From positions 1 through 26,706 of the forward strand of contig JAQCNR010000040.1 in assembly GCA_028274925.1 (NCBI GenBank): a stretch of DNA of 26,706 nt, in the 5' to 3' direction. The position numbers and the translations under genes are program-made. The DNA is from Halovenus sp. Its GTDB lineage: Archaea; Halobacteriota; Halobacteria; Halobacteriales; Haloarculaceae. This document shows positions 1 through 7,270 of the stretch, piece after piece (position 1 is the first letter of the stretch; every line of letters begins with the position of its first letter). The notes beneath the pieces are model-generated. The model was given only the letters and a program-made list of their open reading frames with translations, made no database searches and was not told the origin of the DNA.

Positions 1-8
1 CACCGCGG

Positions 9-878
9 TTACTCGGTGTCGATTGCCTCGAATTCGAGGTCGCCGGTGAGGGTGAGCGTCACGGTACCCGACGGGCCGGTCACGGTCACCGAGAGCCGCG
101 GCGGGTCCCGAGACGACACGCTCGGCTGGCTGTCGGGCCGCTCCCAGTCGTGGCCCAGCGGGTCGAGGCCGATTTCGCGCAACGCTGCCCCCACGCGGTC
201 GTCGGTCAACAGTGCTGTCAGCGGGTCGACGCCGACGACGAACGTACAGGAGTCGCAGGCGAGTTCTATCCAGCCGTCGTCTTCGACCTGTTCTGGTCGG
301 AGGTCGACGGTCGTCGGGCCGGCACAGGCCGGACACTGGCCCGTCCGGGCGAGGCCAACCTCGTGACGGACTCGTTCGCTCACCGCCGCGAGAAGTTGCT
401 CGGAGTTGTGGCGCTCGAAGCCATTTTGCGGGAACGGGTAGGTGAATCCCTCCCACTCCGAACAGTCCGGACAGTCGACGGTGACGAACCCGCGGTCGTA
501 CCGCAGTTGTGGCTCAGCCCCGCAGGCCGGACAGGTAGCTGTCGAGAGTGTCTGGTCAACCGCAACGGAGTCAGTCGGCCGGTGGGCGAGAACTGCCCGG
601 TACAGCGCAGTCGCACTCGCCGTCGGGACGTAGCCGTCCTCGACCTGCCGGACGTACACCCCCCGAAGTTTGTCGAGGTGGTAGTTGAACTTCCCGCTGT
701 CTTCCATCCCGACGGCGTCCATCAACTCGGCGTATGATTTCGGTTTGGTGTGGGCCGCCAGCCAGTCCTCCAGCAGCGCGAGCAGAATCTCCAGCCGAAT
801 ATCGTGGCCGAGCAGGTCGAACGCTTCCCGAGCGTCGACATCGTCGGCCGCCCCTGTTGAGGACTCTCCGAAGTCCAT
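9..878 (-). CDS. Winged-helix (ArsR-like) regulator with zinc-ribbon domains
   Basis: The start is set at the ATG preceding DFGESS (289 aa). The longer reading frame adds 28 residues of basic, non-haloarchaeal composition and runs into the divergent promoter region. Residues about 15-90 read as an ArsR-type winged helix (LLGHDIRLEILLALL, then SGKFNYHLDKLRG as the recognition helix). Two CxxC pairs follow (CPAC and CPDC near residues 115-140), then another pair (CPAC, CDSC) near 180-210, suggesting two zinc-binding ribbons. The C-terminus is Thr/Val-rich and beta-like. This layout is common among haloarchaeal ArsR-family transcription regulators. No target is known from sequence. It diverges from the M23 peptidase operon across 113 bp that contain a 12-bp palindrome, so it could control that operon or itself; this is inference. 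Confidence 0.85.
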   Translation of the reverse strand: MDFGESSTGAADDVDAREAFDLLGHDIRLEILLALLEDWLAAHTKPKSYAELMDAVGMEDSGKFNYHLDKLRGVYVRQVEDGYVPTASATALYRAVLAHRPTDSVAVDQTLSTATCPACGAEPQLRYDRGFVTVDCPDCSEWEGFTYPFPQNGFERHNSEQLLAAVSERVRHEVGLARTGQCPACAGPTTVDLRPEQVEDDGWIELACDSCTFVVGVDPLTALLTDDRVGAALREIGLDPLGHDWERPDSQPSVSSRDPPRLSVTVTGPSGTVTLTLTGDLEFEAIDTE

Positions 879-940
879 ACGTAGAGTGGTTGGCCGCGGC
901 CAAAGTGGGTTCCGAAATGTGGTATGTGAACACGGGTTGT

Positions 941-952
941 GAACTGCAGTTC
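941..952. promoter_or_regulatory. Perfect 12-bp palindrome in divergent promoter region
   Basis: GAACTGCAGTTC is a perfect dyad lying 40-51 bp upstream of the M23-type gene and 63-74 bp upstream of the winged-helix regulator. Its position in a short divergent spacer next to a DNA-binding protein gene makes it a candidate operator. No clear TATA box could be assigned for either gene. Chance occurrence of a 12-bp palindrome is not negligible. Confidence 0.3.
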
Positions 953-991
953 GCAAAATCACTAACTGCCAATAGCGTCACAAAATAACCA

Positions 992-2473
992 ATGACCGCA
1001 AAGCAGACACAGACGACCAACTGGGCCGGACGACTCCGAGCGTGGCTTCGCCGGGCCGACCCCACTCGATTCGGGCTATTGGGTGTGCTCTCGCTGCCGA
1101 GCTATTTCGTCGACTCACTCGCCTTCCTGGAAGTCTTCTCGCTATTTTTCATCTTTTTCCTCTGGATACTCGTCGGGCCGATTGTCGACGTGGTACTCCG
1201 ACGGGGTGCCGAAGAGTCGACGGCACCGACGGACTGGCTCGAAGTTGGGGACTGGCGAGAGATGCTGACGTTCTACGCGAGCCTGCCGCTGTTGTTCGCG
1301 AACCCGCTGCTGATGCTGCAAGATGTCTTCCAGATGGCCGGGTCAGCCGTCGCGGCACTCCGTCACCGCGGGTCACTCCCGGCCCGCGGCGACGAACGCG
1401 CCGTCGAGTATCGGCTTCCCGTCGACGGCGAGTGGACCGTCGTCAACGGCAGTCTCGACCGGGAATTCTCACACTCGTGGTTCCCCGTCAACCAGCGCTA
1501 CGCGTACGACTTCGTCAAAACTGACGAGGCGGGGCGAAGCCGTCCAGAGGGAACCAGCGCCACTGTCGAGAACTACTACTGTCACGACGAACCTGTCCTC
1601 GCCCCAGCAGACGGCGTTGTCGTCGATGTCTTCGAGTCTGACCTCGAACCAAGCCGCGGCGGTGGCTTCTCGCACCCACTGAAGCGGGACATTCGAGGGA
1701 ACTTCGTGACGATTCAACACGCCCCCGAGGAATTCTCCTGTCTTGCCCATCTCGTGCCCGGAAGTGTGGACGTCGAACCGGGCGACAACGTCAAAATGGG
1801 CGAGCAGGTCGGTCGGTGTGGCCACACGGGCAACTCCTCGGAGCCACACTTGCACTTCCAGGTGCAGGACAGCCCAAACTTCGAGATGGCGGCGAGCCTA
1901 CCCGTCGAGTTCGCCGGCGCAAGCACGGAATCGCCGTGGCTCGACGAGCCGACAGAGTCGCCGGAGACGACAGATGAATCCTCGGCAGGAGTGCCGACGA
2001 CCGACGGCGGCGCGACGGCCATCACCGCCGGCCAGCGCGTCGAGCAGGGCGAACCAATCCCCTCGGACGGCCACGAGTACGAGACGAGCGGGCGTCGCCT
2101 CGCTGCGACACTCGAACGCACGGCCTTGGGCCTCGCTGTCGGCGTTGTACTCGCAGTCGTCGGCGGGTTCGTCCTCGGCCAGCCCGCGCTGTCGGCCCTG
2201 CTGGCTGGCCTTGCGGGCGTCAGCTTCGTTGGGTGGGCTGTGGGTCGGTTGGTCGTGACCCCACGCACTGGCGGCGCTGGTATCGGCCTCGGGCTCGGAA
2301 TCGCCGCGACGCTGTGGTGGGTCGGGCCGGGCCTGAGTACACTCGGAGTCCTCGCTGTGGCGGCTGTTTGCTACGGCGTCGTCGCCGAAATCGACCGACT
2401 CCTGGCTCGCCGCGGATTCGCCCAGCGAAGCGGATACATTGATAACGCGGGCGACCATTACTTTCGACTGTGA
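992..2473 (+). CDS. Membrane-anchored M23 (LytM/peptidase-like) domain protein
   Basis: 493 aa starting ATG ACC GCA. Hydrophobic segments at about residues 27-68 and 92-122 precede an M23 domain (about 135-310), followed by a polar Ser/Thr/Glu linker and further hydrophobic segments at about 375-470. M23 landmarks visible: a candidate first zinc His (H161) ahead of the AYDF Asp (D173), AHL (H253), and the HLHF motif (H286, H288). The domain also has the usual APADGVV and CGHTGNSSEPHLHF strings. M23 enzymes cleave peptide cross-links in bacterial murein, but haloarchaea have no murein, so the substrate is unknown and may be an S-layer or secreted protein. It overlaps the next gene by 4 bp (GTGA), implying translational coupling. 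Confidence 0.85.
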   Translation: MTAKQTQTTNWAGRLRAWLRRADPTRFGLLGVLSLPSYFVDSLAFLEVFSLFFIFFLWILVGPIVDVVLRRGAEESTAPTDWLEVGDWREMLTFYASLPLLFANPLLMLQDVFQMAGSAVAALRHRGSLPARGDERAVEYRLPVDGEWTVVNGSLDREFSHSWFPVNQRYAYDFVKTDEAGRSRPEGTSATVENYYCHDEPVLAPADGVVVDVFESDLEPSRGGGFSHPLKRDIRGNFVTIQHAPEEFSCLAHLVPGSVDVEPGDNVKMGEQVGRCGHTGNSSEPHLHFQVQDSPNFEMAASLPVEFAGASTESPWLDEPTESPETTDESSAGVPTTDGGATAITAGQRVEQGEPIPSDGHEYETSGRRLAATLERTALGLAVGVVLAVVGGFVLGQPALSALLAGLAGVSFVGWAVGRLVVTPRTGGAGIGLGLGIAATLWWVGPGLSTLGVLAVAAVCYGVVAEIDRLLARRGFAQRSGYIDNAGDHYFRL

Positions 2474-2844
2474 CTGACGCCCAAGACGAGTTCAAAATCC
2501 CGGTGTTCAGCGGGAAAGCAGCCGTCGAAGCGGGCTACGCACAGGCCCAGCAGAACGGTGTCCCATTTTTCGGTATCGAGGAGTACGAGGAGGGCTACGC
2601 GGTGACGTACGACCTCCTCCCGGCCGACGAGGAACTTGCACCAACCGCGAGGAAGGAGGTCGAGACGCGGCTAACCGCAGCGGTCGAAGATATCGTCGGC
2701 GACGACGGGCTTGCAACAGTCGAGGTGAGCAAGTCGGTCAACGATTCGCTGGGCAACGTCTCGATGCTCGAAAGCGAGGCCAGCGCACGGCGCATCGCAC
2801 AGGCAATTGCACCAATCGTCCTCAACACCGCCAACTGGGCCTAA
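2470..2844 (+). CDS. Conserved-looking small acidic protein, function unknown
   Basis: 124 aa with a GTG start that overlaps the TGA of the upstream M23-type gene; no other start keeps the N-terminal FKIPVFSGKAA segment. The protein is soluble and acidic, without Cys clusters, membrane segments or a signal peptide. The pattern is alternating beta/alpha: an N-terminal segment ending FFGIEEYEEGYAVTYDL, then two amphipathic helices, ending in AQAIAPIVLNTANWA. I do not recognise a named family. One base separates its stop from the aldolase ATG, so the M23-like gene, this gene and the aldolase are very likely one transcript. Confidence 0.8.
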   Translation: MTDAQDEFKIPVFSGKAAVEAGYAQAQQNGVPFFGIEEYEEGYAVTYDLLPADEELAPTARKEVETRLTAAVEDIVGDDGLATVEVSKSVNDSLGNVSMLESEASARRIAQAIAPIVLNTANWA

Positions 2845-2845
2845 C

Positions 2846-3697
2846 ATGCAGGGAGTCGGCCCACCACTCGTGACGCCGTTCGACAACTCCGGCGCGGTCG
2901 ATTACGACCGCCTAACTGACCTCGTCGACCGATTAGCGGACGACGTCGATTTCTTCGTCCCCTGTGGCACGACCAGCGAATCGCCGCTGTTGACTCCAAC
3001 CGAGCGAGCGAACGTCATCGAGGCCGTCGCTAACGCAACGTCAGCCCCGGTGCTCGCCGGGACGGGTGCGCCGGGACTGGAACAGAGCAGCGAGTGGACC
3101 GACGCTGCCGCTGACGCCGGTGCCGACGCCGCGCTGGTCGTGACGCCCTATTACTACGACCACAACCAAGTGACGCTGGCCGAGTATTACCGCGAACTGG
3201 CCACAACAGTCGATATTCCGGTCTATCTCTACTCAGTCCCATCGTTCACTGGCACACAACTCGACCCCGAAACGGTTGGGGAACTAGCTGAGCATCCAAA
3301 CATTGCAGGGCTGAAAGACTCAACCGGCGACTACGAAGCGGCAGTCCGGACGCTCGACAGAGTGGATGACTCGTTCGAGCTGTTCGTCGGGAGTGCGAGC
3401 ATTCTCGCGCAGGCGCTGGCAGCGGGTGCGAGCGGCGGCGTTCTCGCGCTGGCGAATCTCGCGCCTCCTCCGCTCTCGGGAATTGTCGACGACGCCGACG
3501 ACCCGGAGCGGACGCTGGCGCAGAATCGCCCGCTGGTCGAACTCAACAGAGCCGTCACCACGGAGTACGGCATTCCGGGCCTGAAGTACGCGATGCGCGA
3601 ACGTGGACTGCCAGCGGGGTACGCTCGCAGTCCGCACGGCGAACTCGGGACGGAGGGGAAGAGGCGTATCGATGGACTGCTCGAACGAATCGAGTAG
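2846..3697 (+). CDS. DapA/KDG-aldolase family lyase
   Basis: 283 aa; start chosen at ATG of MQGVGPPLVTPF, the canonical beginning of this TIM-barrel family, one base after the upstream stop. Class I aldolase landmarks: GTTSES at 41-46, TPYYY near 100-104, the tyrosine of YSVP (Y129) and the Schiff-base lysine in GLKDST (K157). Members include dihydrodipicolinate synthase (pyruvate plus aspartate semialdehyde), KDG/KDPG aldolase and N-acetylneuraminate lyase. No lysine-pathway gene (dapB, dapD) lies nearby, and YSVP replaces the YNVP common in true DapA. A sugar-acid aldolase role, as in the haloarchaeal semi-phosphorylative Entner-Doudoroff pathway, is therefore at least as likely. Substrate unresolved. 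Last gene of the apparent three-gene operon. Confidence 0.88.
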   Translation: MQGVGPPLVTPFDNSGAVDYDRLTDLVDRLADDVDFFVPCGTTSESPLLTPTERANVIEAVANATSAPVLAGTGAPGLEQSSEWTDAAADAGADAALVVTPYYYDHNQVTLAEYYRELATTVDIPVYLYSVPSFTGTQLDPETVGELAEHPNIAGLKDSTGDYEAAVRTLDRVDDSFELFVGSASILAQALAAGASGGVLALANLAPPPLSGIVDDADDPERTLAQNRPLVELNRAVTTEYGIPGLKYAMRERGLPAGYARSPHGELGTEGKRRIDGLLERIE

Positions 3698-3743
3698 TCG
3701 GGTATGGTTTTGTGGTAGTTTCGGAGGGTTCTGGATTGACGAC

Positions 3744-4043
3744 AACCAGAAAGCCCCGGCTCTCTCGAACGACCTCGCTGCGCGCGCTCCTTTCAGTCGC
3801 GTGCTTGCGTCGGCCGGGTTCGCCGAGAGAGTCGCCGGGAGAGCGAAGCTCTCCCGAGCTCACGGCGCTTCGCGCCGTGAACGCCCCTTTCAGTCCCACC
3901 CTGTTGCTCGTGACACAGGCCACCGCGGGTGGGACTGAAAGGGGCCGAGTGCTCAATCCGGTGAGACGACGCAAGGACCGCAGGACGAAGTCCGAGGACC
4001 ACAGCGAGTCGCAACCGGTTGAGCGCGAGGGGGCTTTCTGGTT
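3744..4043. repeat. E1: 300-bp non-coding element with inverted ends and internal hairpins
   Basis: The segment begins AACCAGAAAGCCCC and ends GGGGCTTTCTGGTT, a 14-bp perfect terminal inverted repeat. Inside are an 8-bp stem (3836-3856), an 8-bp stem (3861-3879) and a 17-bp perfect inverted repeat CCCCTTTCAGTCCCACC (3884-3900) with its complement at 3928-3944. The right 43 bp (4001-4043), read in reverse complement, match 41 of 43 bases at 23032-23074. The left subterminal 20 bp (3747-3766) match 19 of 20 bases of 23125-23144 in reverse complement. Together these show a second, inverted copy (E2). ORFs crossing it are Arg-rich and have no haloarchaeal composition, so I treat the gap from 3698 to 4124 as non-coding. 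It could be a MITE-like element, a REP-type repeat or a structured RNA locus. Confidence 0.75.
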
Positions 4044-4124
4044 CTTTGAGTCTCCGGCAGCGTACTCGACTCTGACTCCTCAAAAGCCCACAGTGTTTTC
4101 TCCCGTCCACGACAAGATTGGACA

Positions 4125-5651
4125 GTGTTGCGGAAAGACCTGCTGCGCGTCTCACGGCGCGGCGGTGGTTACCAGCCCGAGTTTGTCGGCCCGGACCAGG
4201 AGTCGCTGGCGGCGCGGGTCATTGGCTGCTATCAGGGACACGTCGACCAGCCACGCCACCAACTCAACGACTCGCTGACCGACATCGAACGCGAGAGCGA
4301 GGACTTCAAACTCGTCCGTGGGCTGGCAAAACTCGTCGACGACGACGCGATGTGGGAAGTCCAGTCGGAGCTCAACCCGCGCCGGACGCGAGAGGCAGTC
4401 TTCACCGCGAGCGAAGCCGTCGGGGTCGTTACCGAGGCCGAACGCGAGCAGGCACTACAGCAGGCCGCCGACCAGCTCTCGTCCACCCTCAAGGCCGTCG
4501 AGCAGTCGATGTACGCTGACCGCGAACAAAATGAAGTTCTCGTTGAACTGGGTCGGCAGTGGGCACCTGGAGATTTGCTCGACCAGTACAACCTCTCGCT
4601 TGCCCAGACTGCGCTGTTCGACGCCCGCGAGGTCAGGATTCGCAGCGCCGACCCGAAACGGATTATCTCGGCGGTCAAGCGCCTCAGACTGGTCTACGAG
4701 ATTCGGAAACTTCCAGAAGCGGAGCGTCGGACAGTCGCGGGAACAGACCGCGAAATTGTTGTTACGGGGCCTGACGCCCTCTTTCGGCGCACCCGCCGGT
4801 ACGGCACGCGCTTTGGGCGACTGCTTCGGACTGTGGTCGGAACTGGCGAGTGGCGTCTCACGGCGACCATCGACGACCGTGGCACCGACCGGACGCTCGA
4901 ACTCGACAATGAGGACCTCTCGCTCCCCGACGCCGACCCAGTGACAGAGGTGGGCTACGACAGCGATGTCGAGCGAGATTTTGCCACCCGTTTCGAGTCG
5001 CTAGACCTCGACTGGGACTTGCTTCGCGAACCCGACGCAATCGAAGCGGGCGAGTACGTCGTCATCCCGGATTTTGCCTTCGACTGGAAACACAGCGACT
5101 TTCGTGTGTACTTCGAGATCATGGGCTTTTGGACCCCCGAGTACGTCGAGAAGAAACTCGCTCGGCTGAACGCAATCGAAGACATCGAGATGCTGGTTGC
5201 CGTCGACGAGAGTCTGGGCGCGGGTGAAGAAATCGAGACGCGAAACCACCGCGCGATTCCGTACACCGGCCAGGTCAGCGTCAAGGACGTTCGGAACGCG
5301 CTCCGAGAGTACGAAGAAACGCTCGTCGCTGCGGCTTCCGAGTCAGTGCCCACAGAACTCACACCCGAACAATCGGTCGTGACCATCAGCGAGGTGGCAG
5401 CCGAGTACGGCGTCAGCGAGAGCGCAATCGAAGACAAGGAGTTCCCGAATCATCAGCGCGTGGGTCGGACGCTGGTCGTGCCGGGGGTGCTCGGCGAGCT
5501 CGCTGCGGAAATCGAGGCCGGGATGCGTTTCGAGGCGGCCGACGAGCGCCTCGCCGCGGCCGGAATCGAGGACGCGAGCGCGGCGCTCAACGCGCTGGGC
5601 TATCGCGTCGAGTGGGAGGGACTCGGCGGCGGGATAGTCCGCGAGAAGTAA
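4125..5651 (+). CDS. Bax1-like DUF790 nuclease (XPB-associated)
   Basis: 508 aa with GTG start giving MLRKDLLRVSR, the usual N-terminus of the DUF790 family; a TTG at the next codon is the alternative. The N-terminal two thirds are helical. A RecB-like nuclease core follows: IPDFAFDW (PD at 315-316), then FEIMGFW (E331) and VEKK at 341-344. A short HTH-like segment (TISEVAAEYGVSESAIE, about 420-436) and a C-terminal alpha-rich tail end the protein. Archaeal Bax1 binds the XPB helicase and cuts DNA bubbles, so a role in nucleotide excision repair is expected. In many archaea the XPB gene is adjacent; here the upstream neighbour is the E1 element and the downstream one an IS-like relic, so the partner must be encoded elsewhere. 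Confidence 0.85.
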   Translation: MLRKDLLRVSRRGGGYQPEFVGPDQESLAARVIGCYQGHVDQPRHQLNDSLTDIERESEDFKLVRGLAKLVDDDAMWEVQSELNPRRTREAVFTASEAVGVVTEAEREQALQQAADQLSSTLKAVEQSMYADREQNEVLVELGRQWAPGDLLDQYNLSLAQTALFDAREVRIRSADPKRIISAVKRLRLVYEIRKLPEAERRTVAGTDREIVVTGPDALFRRTRRYGTRFGRLLRTVVGTGEWRLTATIDDRGTDRTLELDNEDLSLPDADPVTEVGYDSDVERDFATRFESLDLDWDLLREPDAIEAGEYVVIPDFAFDWKHSDFRVYFEIMGFWTPEYVEKKLARLNAIEDIEMLVAVDESLGAGEEIETRNHRAIPYTGQVSVKDVRNALREYEETLVAAASESVPTELTPEQSVVTISEVAAEYGVSESAIEDKEFPNHQRVGRTLVVPGVLGELAAEIEAGMRFEAADERLAAAGIEDASAALNALGYRVEWEGLGGGIVREK

Positions 5652-5658
5652 TCAGGTT

Positions 5659-5732
5659 TGGCTCTGTTGAAATTCTCGGGATTTGACAGATGCCGCGTGC
5701 TGAATATAGAGGATCCATTCAGCAGAGAGCCA
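5659..5732 (+). repeat. IS6-type end relic (left boundary of accessory block)
   Basis: Starts TGGCTCTGTTGAAAT, which resembles the terminal inverted repeats of haloarchaeal IS6-family elements as I remember them, and ends CAGAGAGCCA. Internally GCTGAAT and ATTCAGC form a small inverted repeat. The 25-nt stretch 5698-5722 matches 21 of 25 bases of 7076-7100 in reverse complement. The terminus matches 12 of 14 bases of the inward-facing end at 7257-7270. No clear target-site duplication is visible, so this is an old or partly eroded end. It lies 7 bp after the Bax1 stop codon. Confidence 0.55.
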
Positions 5733-5768
5733 AGGCTATTTTATTTAGTAGAGAATAGTTTTGATAAT

Positions 5769-5783
5769 AGATCCTCAGGATCT
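5769..5783. promoter_or_regulatory. Palindrome upstream of metalloprotease gene
   Basis: AGATCCTCAGGATCT has 7-bp arms around one central base. It sits in an AT-rich tract (5733-5770) after the IS-like relic and 157-171 bp before the metalloprotease start. The half CTCAGGATCT occurs once more, inverted, at 7106-7115 downstream of the gene. A role in regulation or as part of the decayed mobile element are both possible. Otherwise the 5733-5939 gap shows no gene. Confidence 0.25.
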
Positions 5784-5939
5784 ACGTAAGCGACGACCTC
5801 GCAAGCACGGTAATGCTCGGGCAGCGCCAGGGACCGAACAGTTATTAGCGGGAGGCGTCAGCCCTTCACATACGATGGGCTCTATTTCACCCGGCGTGAC
5901 TCGACTGTGGGGCCGACACCGGTCTGAAGGGGCTGTAGG

Positions 5940-7058
5940 ATGGTGAGGACACGGGCCGCCGTCGTAGTGGTACTGCTGCTCGTGGTCTCGTTGGCGGGCG
6001 TCGTCGGCGCCACGAACGTGGTGAGCCTCGACGACGACGACGTTCCCGCGTTCGCCGAACTCGCGGAGGGAACCGATCCGCTGGCGGCGGACACGGACGG
6101 CGACGGCCTCACTGATGGCGCCGAACTGAGCGAGTACGACACCGACCCGACGGCGGCCGACACCGACGACGACGGCCTCACTGATGGCGCCGAACTGAGC
6201 GAGTACGACACCGACCCGACGGCGGCCGACACCGACGACGACGGCCTCGACGACGCCGAGGAGGTGAACGAGTACGGCACCGACCCGACGACCGCTGATA
6301 CTGACGGGGACGGACTGGACGACGCGGCCGAACTTGACGAGCACGGGACAAATCCGACGAACGCCGACACGGACGGCGATGGACTATCGGACGGGGCAGA
6401 GGTGAAGAGAACCCGTATACTACCTGACGCTGATCCACTTCGAATGGATATCTATTTAGAAGTAGACTACATGAAAGATTATTCACTTCCAAGTGCGGAA
6501 CGGGAACTCATCGTAGAGAAATTTGAGTCGGCCCCCGTCTCAAATCCTGGCGGGACGACCGGAATCAACCTGCATATCATCGATGGAAACCAGGTCTCAT
6601 ACGAGGAGGTACTCAGTAGTGAGGAATACGGTGAGATCAGATCTAAGAACTTCGATCATGCTGGCAACGGATATCATTACGTGATAATAATAGATCACAC
6701 AACGCTTCCCGCCCAACCTGGTGACGGCCGCGATGAATACGACGGGTCAGGTGGCCCGGGAGACATAACTGTGACAGGGACTGCGTCCGCAACCCGGAGT
6801 GGGTTGGTGTTCGTCCATGAGCTAGGTCACGCCCTAGGTCTTTATCCCAGTGACTATCGAGGAATCGACACCACCGAGGTCAGTTTCTCGGATTATCCGA
6901 GCGTGATGAGTTACAATACACCGGGTGACTTCTATGGATACTCCGACGGCACGAATTCGCCTGACGATTTCGATGACTGGGGACATATCGAATCACATCT
7001 ATATACTCCATCGACTGCTAATCTGTCGGTCTCGTCTACGAGTGACAGATCTCGGTGA
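5940..7058 (+). CDS. Secreted zinc-metalloprotease-like protein with calcium (TSP3-type) repeats
   Basis: 372 aa. Residues 1-24 form a Sec signal peptide (MVRTR, then an 18-residue hydrophobic core ending VVGA). Residues about 45-154 carry five 23-residue DxDGDGLxDxxE repeats typical of thrombospondin type 3 calcium-binding modules. The C-terminal domain (about 165-360) has the zinc motif HELGHALGL (HELGH at 293-297) and a Met-turn-like VMSYN (323-326), as in metzincin-like peptidases. The usual third ligand of HExxHxxGxxH is a proline here; D305, two residues later, may substitute. Codons from about 6400 onward are clearly more AT-rich than the repeat half, so the gene looks chimeric or imported. 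Probably an extracellular protease needing calcium and high salt; substrate unknown. It lies between inverted IS-like relics. Confidence 0.82.
   Translation: MVRTRAAVVVVLLLVVSLAGVVGATNVVSLDDDDVPAFAELAEGTDPLAADTDGDGLTDGAELSEYDTDPTAADTDDDGLTDGAELSEYDTDPTAADTDDDGLDDAEEVNEYGTDPTTADTDGDGLDDAAELDEHGTNPTNADTDGDGLSDGAEVKRTRILPDADPLRMDIYLEVDYMKDYSLPSAERELIVEKFESAPVSNPGGTTGINLHIIDGNQVSYEEVLSSEEYGEIRSKNFDHAGNGYHYVIIIDHTTLPAQPGDGRDEYDGSGGPGDITVTGTASATRSGLVFVHELGHALGLYPSDYRGIDTTEVSFSDYPSVMSYNTPGDFYGYSDGTNSPDDFDDWGHIESHLYTPSTANLSVSSTSDRSR
6102..6248 (+). repeat. Exact 69-bp tandem duplication inside the calcium-repeat region
   Basis: Bases 6102-6170 and 6171-6239 are identical, and the first 9 bp repeat again at 6240-6248. 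Each unit encodes 23 residues (DGLTDGAELSEY, then DTDPTAADTDD). The flanking units (to about 6401) are diverged at the DNA level, so this copy is a recent slippage or recombination event that lengthened the calcium-binding stalk. Confidence 0.9.
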
Positions 7059-7075
7059 TCATTACGACCGCAATA

Positions 7076-7110
7076 CTGAACCGATCCTCCGTATTCAGCA
7101 GCTCGCTCCT
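7076..7110 (-). repeat. Internal IS-relic motif, inverted relative to 5698-5722
   Basis: Read on the minus strand, 7076-7100 gives TGCTGAATACGGAGGATC followed by GGTTCAG. It matches the left relic at 5698-5722 in 21 of 25 positions. It begins 18 bp after the metalloprotease stop. It appears to be a second, partial copy of the same end sequence, suggesting nested or repeated insertions. Confidence 0.45.
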
Positions 7111-7204
7111 GACAGATCCTGAGTAGATGACGAACCGATGTGATTCAGCCTTCGTCTGTACTGACCGATCACTTTCTCCCGCAGATTGGCATCAGTTCGT
7201 GCCA

Positions 7205-7270
7205 CATTCGCGCCCTGTATTCAGCACGGCCTCAGCGAACTATCAGGGGCTGAGGGTTTCAATAGAGCCT
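7205..7270 (-). repeat. IS6-type end relic (right boundary of accessory block)
   Basis: On the minus strand this reads AGGCTCTATTGAAACC, then CTCAGCCCCTGATAG, then GTGCTGAATACAGG. It aligns in the same order with the left relic (GGCTCT, TTGAAA, CTC, TGCTGAATA). It faces inward, so with 5659-5732 it frames a block of about 1.6 kb holding only the metalloprotease. The terminal T at 7270 is also the first base of the htpX stop codon complement (7270-7272), so the insertion point abuts htpX. The 7111-7204 stretch between the relics contains no gene that I can support. Confidence 0.5.

Noticed and set aside
3603..4278. Open frames of 111 and 188 codons across the E1 element
   Set aside because: Arg/Ser-rich composition, no acidic bias, and they simply translate the inverted repeats; not credible haloarchaeal proteins.
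6102..6401. Possible CRISPR-like direct repeats
   Set aside because: The 69-bp units are in-frame coding repeats without spacers; they encode calcium-binding protein modules.
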